DNA of 45,655 nucleotides from Candidatus Zixiibacteriota bacterium (GTDB lineage Bacteria; Zixibacteria; MSB-5A5; UBA10806): NCBI GenBank assembly GCA_024641335.1, contig JAHEDG010000021.1, positions 1 to 45,655 of the forward strand, read 5' to 3'. Shown piece by piece: positions 41,337 to 45,655 of this stretch (position 1 is its first letter; each line of letters starts with the position of its first letter). The notes under the pieces were generated by a model. It saw only the letters and a program-made list of their open reading frames with translations, ran no database searches and was not told where the DNA came from. The position numbers and the translations under genes were made by a program.

Positions 41337-41539
41337 TCATATCAATTTTTTGAAAGCTATACCATTATTGTGGTTATGGTCATCAAGGGAGCGGGTTTTG
41401 CTGTCCTGTTAACATAATTCGCTTTACAATGAAAATCGGAAGGTTATATTTCAGTTTCCAGATATTGTCAGGCCGCCCCTGTAGAATCCGTGCGTTAACG
41501 TGGTAGTGGTTTTCGTGGAGGGAATTATATTTCGGGGGT

Positions 41540-42307
41540 ATGATGAACACCAAGCTTTTCGAAAAATACGCGGATGATTTTGCCGCTTCCCGTCCCGGTT
41601 ATCCCGAAGAAATCAAGACATTTTTATTCGATATGTTTCATATAGGTTCGTCGTCGGTGATAGCCGATATCGCCTGCGGCTCCGGCAAGTTTACCCAGCT
41701 GATATCATGCGCGAAGGAAGCCGACCTGGTCGTCGGCATCGACAGATCCTGTCCGCTGACCAAAGCCGGCATGGCCTTTTTCAAGGATTACTGTTTCATA
41801 CCGGTATGCGGCGACGGCGAATTGATCCCCCTCAAGCCCGATTCCTGCGATCTGGTGACGGTGGCCCAGGGATTCCACTGGATGAACCGTCAGAAATCAC
41901 TGGAGGAGATTTTCCGTATATTGAAACCCGGAGGCGGAGTATCCTTGGTCTGGTATCGACGCAAGAGCCTGACCGAGCCACACCAGGCGTTCATCGAGGA
42001 CCTCACTTACAAATACAATCCCAACTATGATCCGAAATTCATGGACGCTGACTATGTCGGCATGCTTATCGCCGACGGCAGATTCACCGAGATCGGCATG
42101 AAGAGGTTCTACGATTCCAAAACATTCGATCTGCGTACATATATCCGCTGGCAGAGATCCAAATCCTTCATCGGCGACGCTATGGAGGAGGATATGCTCG
42201 AGGAGTTCCTGGTCAAGGTGGAAGATGGTATGCGGCGCTTTTTCCCGGACGGCGTTATCACCGAGGAGTTCAAATACGATCTGGTTTACGGCCGTCGGGC
42301 GCCATAG
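41540..42307 (+). CDS. Class I SAM-dependent methyltransferase (Methyltransf_11 type)
   Basis: The 255-aa product has SAM motif I IADIACGSGKFT (about 36-47), an acidic residue in motif II (VVGIDRS), VCGDGELIPLKPDSCDLVTVAQGFHWM (motifs III-IV) and the post-motif LEEIFRILKPGGGVSLVWY. This WM-type 'trans-aconitate/YcgJ-like' pattern fits small-molecule methyltransferases. Substrate unknown. Two ATGs are adjacent (41540 and 41543). Confidence 0.9.
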   Translation: MMNTKLFEKYADDFAASRPGYPEEIKTFLFDMFHIGSSSVIADIACGSGKFTQLISCAKEADLVVGIDRSCPLTKAGMAFFKDYCFIPVCGDGELIPLKPDSCDLVTVAQGFHWMNRQKSLEEIFRILKPGGGVSLVWYRRKSLTEPHQAFIEDLTYKYNPNYDPKFMDADYVGMLIADGRFTEIGMKRFYDSKTFDLRTYIRWQRSKSFIGDAMEEDMLEEFLVKVEDGMRRFFPDGVITEEFKYDLVYGRRAP

Positions 42308-42416
42308 ATATTTATCCCGCGTTTATCGATATCCGCAAAGACCGTTTTTTACATAGCTTGACATTCGATCCGTCTAAAGCTAATTTAACCGCGATTGTTA
42401 AAAGAGAGGCGGTTTT

Positions 42417-43655
42417 GTGGCATCCCTTTTCTGGGCCAACGTAATCAACCTGTACCAGCCTCCGGGAATCGAACGGAGCGAGCTGGAGAAAATTGTCAAC
42501 CTCAGCTATATACCGCTGCTGGCCATTTTCGAGAAGAATCCAAAATACTCGATGACCCTGAACCTGCCCGGCAGCACGGTCGATTTGTTGATTAGAACCG
42601 GGTTCGGGACTATTATAAACACTATCGCCGCTCTGGCCGAGAACGGTCAGGTCGATTTCACAGTCACGCCGACTTATCAGCCGGTTATTCCTCTGATGGC
42701 CGAAGACGATATCGACCGGCAGATCGAGGCGCACAACAAAATTTGCCGCAGGTATTTCGGCATATACTACCGGCCGGCCGGGCTCTTTTCGCCATACCAG
42801 GCCTACTCGCCCAAGGTGACCAAGACCGGAGCGCGCTTTGCCTTGAAATGGGTTGTGATCAATGATTCCTCGATCAATTCCAATAATCACTCCGCCCTAT
42901 ACATGGATAAATCTGCCGGCGGGATACTGATACTACCGGCCAACAGCGAATTATCGCGGCAGCTCAACGGCGCATTCAACGCCAGAAACCTGCCCCGCTC
43001 AGCCACTGAGTTCATTCAGAGCGTCTCCAAACAGACAGCCAACGATCGCTACCTGATAACCATCGCCGACGCCGCCAGCTTCGGCTACCTGCACGCCGGA
43101 AGAAACGGCCTGCTGGGCGCGTTGTACAAAGATCCCAAGCTAAGGCCGGTCTCGGTAACTCAGCTAAGACGGTTTATCAAGAGGAAGGAGTTCGCCAGGC
43201 CGGTCGACAGTTCATCCGAGACGATCAACCAGGGCGGCAGAAATAAAAGACCGTTCCTCGCCTGGGACGATTCCAAAAGTCCGGTCCAGCAGACCCTTTG
43301 GAAGATCTTCAGTATCGCTGTCTCCGAGATAAAGAACGCCGGCGCCAAGGGAGATCCGCAGTACGCCAGGGCCCGGGAGATGATGGACGCCGCGTCCGCC
43401 GGGATCAACTGGATCATGACCGCCGCCAAGCCGTGGTGGGACCCCAAATACGCTTTGAAAGTAGCTGACGATCTGGCTATAGCCGTGTTCGTGCTTCTCT
43501 CCTCACCTTTGAAGGTTAAAGAGGAGGCCATCGCTCTGCGGCAGAGGATCTATGATCAGATCGAACAGTTCGAGAAATCGGGCGATATAACCAGATCGCA
43601 GAAAGAATATCTTCGCGCCAATAACATCCCGCCCGACAGGTTTTTCAAGAAGTAG
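42417..43655 (+). CDS. GH57-like glycoside hydrolase or related sugar-active protein
   Basis: The 412-aa product starts on a GTG with AGAGAGG upstream. The N-terminal half (about 1-170) resembles the GH57 (beta/alpha)7 barrel: FWANVINLYQPPGIER in place of the W-H-x-HQPP motif, then NLPGSTVDLLI, VDFTVTPTYQPVIPLM, and RRYFGIYYRPAGLFSPYQAYSPKV. The usual histidines of the start are replaced, so catalysis cannot be assumed. The C-terminal part (about 270-412) is helical, as in GH57 proteins. It could act in glycogen or maltodextrin metabolism or be a non-enzymatic relative. Confidence 0.72.
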   Translation: MASLFWANVINLYQPPGIERSELEKIVNLSYIPLLAIFEKNPKYSMTLNLPGSTVDLLIRTGFGTIINTIAALAENGQVDFTVTPTYQPVIPLMAEDDIDRQIEAHNKICRRYFGIYYRPAGLFSPYQAYSPKVTKTGARFALKWVVINDSSINSNNHSALYMDKSAGGILILPANSELSRQLNGAFNARNLPRSATEFIQSVSKQTANDRYLITIADAASFGYLHAGRNGLLGALYKDPKLRPVSVTQLRRFIKRKEFARPVDSSSETINQGGRNKRPFLAWDDSKSPVQQTLWKIFSIAVSEIKNAGAKGDPQYARAREMMDAASAGINWIMTAAKPWWDPKYALKVADDLAIAVFVLLSSPLKVKEEAIALRQRIYDQIEQFEKSGDITRSQKEYLRANNIPPDRFFKK

Positions 43656-43797
43656 CGCGGGGAAAATTCATGCTATGCGAGGCAGCAAGGCGTTAGTGTA
43701 TTGTCTGGAACCCCTTTCTGGCGACAGGTAAATCTTTAGAAAAACAATTGCCATTCCGGCCCGATTATGTTATGTAATATCAAAATAGAAGGACGCT

Positions 43798-45654
43798 ATG
43801 GCTGAACTGATCTGGGATGGAAAATACAAAGACGGTAAAAAGGTTGCCCCGGTAAAAATATCCCTGCCTTTTCAAACCGTCGAGACAATATACGAATCAG
43901 CTCAACAAAGACAAAAAAGTCTCGATCTTTACGCCAGCGGGCAGAAAACCGAATGGCGCAATCGCCTGATCTGGGGCGATAAAAAGTACGTCTTACCGTC
44001 GCTTCTTGATGAATTCGCGGGAAAAGTGAATTTAATTTATATCGATCCCCCCTTCGATACGGGGGCTGACTTTTCTTTTACTACCACCGTTCCAGAGTCC
44101 GATGAGTCCTTCACCAAAGAACCAAGTCTTATAGAGCAAAAGGCCTATAGGGATACTTGGGGTGTCAGTAAGGAAGAGAAATATAGAGGAGTACAACAAA
44201 TCGACAAGTACCTCAAATGGTTTTATGAGACCGCAGTTTTACTAAGAGAATTATTAGCGGATGACGGTTCCATATATATCCATTTAGATTGGCATGTTGG
44301 TCATTATGCCAAGGCAATTTTAGATGAAATATTCGGCGAAAACAACTTATTACGTGAAGTAATATGGTCTATAGAAACCTCTTCAGGTTTTAAGGCACAA
44401 GCGAATATGTGGATAAGAGGACATGATACAATATTGGTGTACAAGAAAACTACAGGCTACGTTTTTAATAAACAATTCCTGGAACTAGAAGAAAAGACCA
44501 TTCGCAGATACGATAAAACTGATGAAAATGGTAAACGCTACAAGATTTATTACCAGAACGGGCAAGAAAGAATTGTATATTTAGATAAATCAAAAGGAAG
44601 ACCTATAACTGATGTATGGTCTGATATAATAGGATTTCAGACCGTTAATAGAGGGCCGGAATATCTTAACTATCCAACCCAAAAACCTGAAGCACTTATA
44701 AATCGTATTATAATAGCATCGTCAAATCCGTCTGATCTGATTCTCGATTGTTTTATTGGTAGCGGCACTACTGCGGCGATGGCGGAGAAACTTGGCCGTC
44801 GCTGGATCGCCTGCGACCTGGGCCGCTTCGCCATTCATACAACACGCAAGCGTCTCTTGCAAATAGACGGTTGCAAACCGTTCGTAGTTCAAAATCTAGG
44901 CAAGTATGAACGGCAGGCCTGGCGGGGGCTCGAATTTGAAAACGCCAAGGATATACAAGAGAAAGAAGCGGCCTATCGTAAATTTATATTAGACCTTTAT
45001 CGGGCCGAGCCTATAAGCGGGCATAATTGGCTGCATGGAATTAAGGCTGGTAAAATGGTGCATGTCGGTTCGGTTGATGCCCCGGTCACTTTTGACGATG
45101 TCAAGAGTATATGCGCCGAGGTCTGGAAAGCGGCCGGTAAAGGTAAAGACAGCCCCAAAAAAGCGGCGGTAGATATATTGGGTTGGGACTTCGGTTTCGA
45201 GGTTAACGAAACCGCCAAGCAGTTGGCGGCGGAGGCAAAAGTCGAAGCGAAATTCAAGCATATTCCGCGCGAGGTTATGGAAAGGCAGGCGGTGGATGCC
45301 GGGGATATTCATTTTTATGAATTAGCGGCGCTGGATGTAAAATTAACTGTGAATAAGATGGCCGTAGCCGTGGAATTGACCGATTTCATGTTGCCCCAGG
45401 ATGACGTACCGGAGGATATTCGCAAAGCAGTCAAGAAATGGTCGCAATGGATAGACTACTGGGCCATCGATTGGGATTACAAAGACGATACTTTCCATAA
45501 TATGTGGCAATCATACCGCACCAAAAAATCGCCGGATCTGCAATATAAAATGACGAATAAATATGAAAACAAGGGCAAATATACGATTGTCATCAAGGTT
45601 ATCGATATTTTAGGCAACGATACGACCAAGACTGTTGATGTAGAGATAAAATAA
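43798..45654 (+). CDS. Site-specific DNA methyltransferase (adenine/cytosine-N, Mod-like)
   Basis: The 618-aa product ends two bases before the window edge. The catalytic motif DPPF is at 83-86 (NLIYIDPPFDTGADF) and the SAM motif lies later at 321-325 (LDCFIGSGTTAAMAEKLGRRWIACD), the beta-class order used by type III Mod subunits and related enzymes. Between them (about 100-310) is the target-recognition region; its codons are visibly more AT-rich than those of both flanks. The C-terminal 200 residues include DDTFHNMWQSYRTKKSPDLQ and a beta-rich end. It methylates adenine or cytosine in DNA; no partner nuclease is in the window, though it may follow beyond the edge. Confidence 0.9.
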   Translation: MAELIWDGKYKDGKKVAPVKISLPFQTVETIYESAQQRQKSLDLYASGQKTEWRNRLIWGDKKYVLPSLLDEFAGKVNLIYIDPPFDTGADFSFTTTVPESDESFTKEPSLIEQKAYRDTWGVSKEEKYRGVQQIDKYLKWFYETAVLLRELLADDGSIYIHLDWHVGHYAKAILDEIFGENNLLREVIWSIETSSGFKAQANMWIRGHDTILVYKKTTGYVFNKQFLELEEKTIRRYDKTDENGKRYKIYYQNGQERIVYLDKSKGRPITDVWSDIIGFQTVNRGPEYLNYPTQKPEALINRIIIASSNPSDLILDCFIGSGTTAAMAEKLGRRWIACDLGRFAIHTTRKRLLQIDGCKPFVVQNLGKYERQAWRGLEFENAKDIQEKEAAYRKFILDLYRAEPISGHNWLHGIKAGKMVHVGSVDAPVTFDDVKSICAEVWKAAGKGKDSPKKAAVDILGWDFGFEVNETAKQLAAEAKVEAKFKHIPREVMERQAVDAGDIHFYELAALDVKLTVNKMAVAVELTDFMLPQDDVPEDIRKAVKKWSQWIDYWAIDWDYKDDTFHNMWQSYRTKKSPDLQYKMTNKYENKGKYTIVIKVIDILGNDTTKTVDVEIK

Positions 45655-45655
45655 T

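Overview
The window reads as a chromosomal segment from an uncultured, probably anaerobic bacterium of the FCB superphylum. The evidence is type IX-style C-terminal sorting domains (an 'LSQNYPNPFN' start and a 'K-M-T/S-x-L-K' end), carboxypeptidase-regulatory-like domains on envelope proteins, a TonB-plug-like segment fused to a VWA domain, and a protein family I know from Bacteroidota. A candidate phylum such as Zixibacteria is my best guess from gene style; the sequence alone does not prove it. Base composition looks near 50% GC, with a few AT-rich islands. I saw no tRNA, rRNA, CRISPR array or insertion sequence.

Layout. 1-5.9 kb (mostly minus): a BaiN/HI0933-type flavoprotein cut by the window edge, a small HTH regulator with a candidate operator, a 602-aa conserved protein of unknown function, a frameshifted secreted beta-helix protein, TspO and an O-methyltransferase. 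6.2-9.2 kb (plus): a B12-type radical SAM protein, then hgcA and hgcB, the gene pair for mercury methylation; this is the most striking content. 9.2-12.7 kb: a CheC phosphatase with a CheY-like receiver, a broken VCBS/sorting-domain gene, a GNAT acetyltransferase and an unknown membrane protein. 13-17.8 kb: a large VWA protein, a region rich in hairpin repeats, an AT-rich orphan gene and an AGCS sodium:amino-acid symporter. 17.8-22 kb (plus): a nucleotide-sugar cassette (UDP-GlcNAc 2-epimerase, an SDR that seems to start on ACG, an asparagine synthetase-type amidotransferase). 22-23.5 kb: glutamine synthetase I. 23.6-30.4 kb (minus): a second, divergent BaiN-like flavoprotein and an overlapping run of a TPR/TonB-C lipoprotein, pyrK, pyrD and pyrF. 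30.5-33.8 kb (minus): four tightly packed genes for membrane proteins of unknown function, the best candidate here for an undescribed system. 34-41.3 kb (plus): a second glutamine synthetase, a Pro-rich lipoprotein, a zinc-ribbon protein, panD, a GlmU-like uridylyltransferase without its acetyltransferase half, a small secreted protein, a LytR_C protein, rsfS and rho. 41.5-45.7 kb (plus): a SAM methyltransferase, a GH57-like protein and a Mod-like DNA methyltransferase with an AT-rich central section.

How the genes fit together. HgcA (corrinoid methyl carrier) and HgcB (ferredoxin) form a complete methylation pair with all diagnostic cysteines present. PyrK and PyrD form an NAD-linked class 1B dihydroorotate dehydrogenase, and PyrF completes UMP synthesis. 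The sugar cassette and the GlmU-like enzyme belong to envelope polysaccharide supply. Intergenic DNA carries at least three small hairpin repeat families, two of them with compensatory stem changes between copies. Two sorting-domain genes are broken, one by a 2-base insertion in a CG run and one by an internal deletion.
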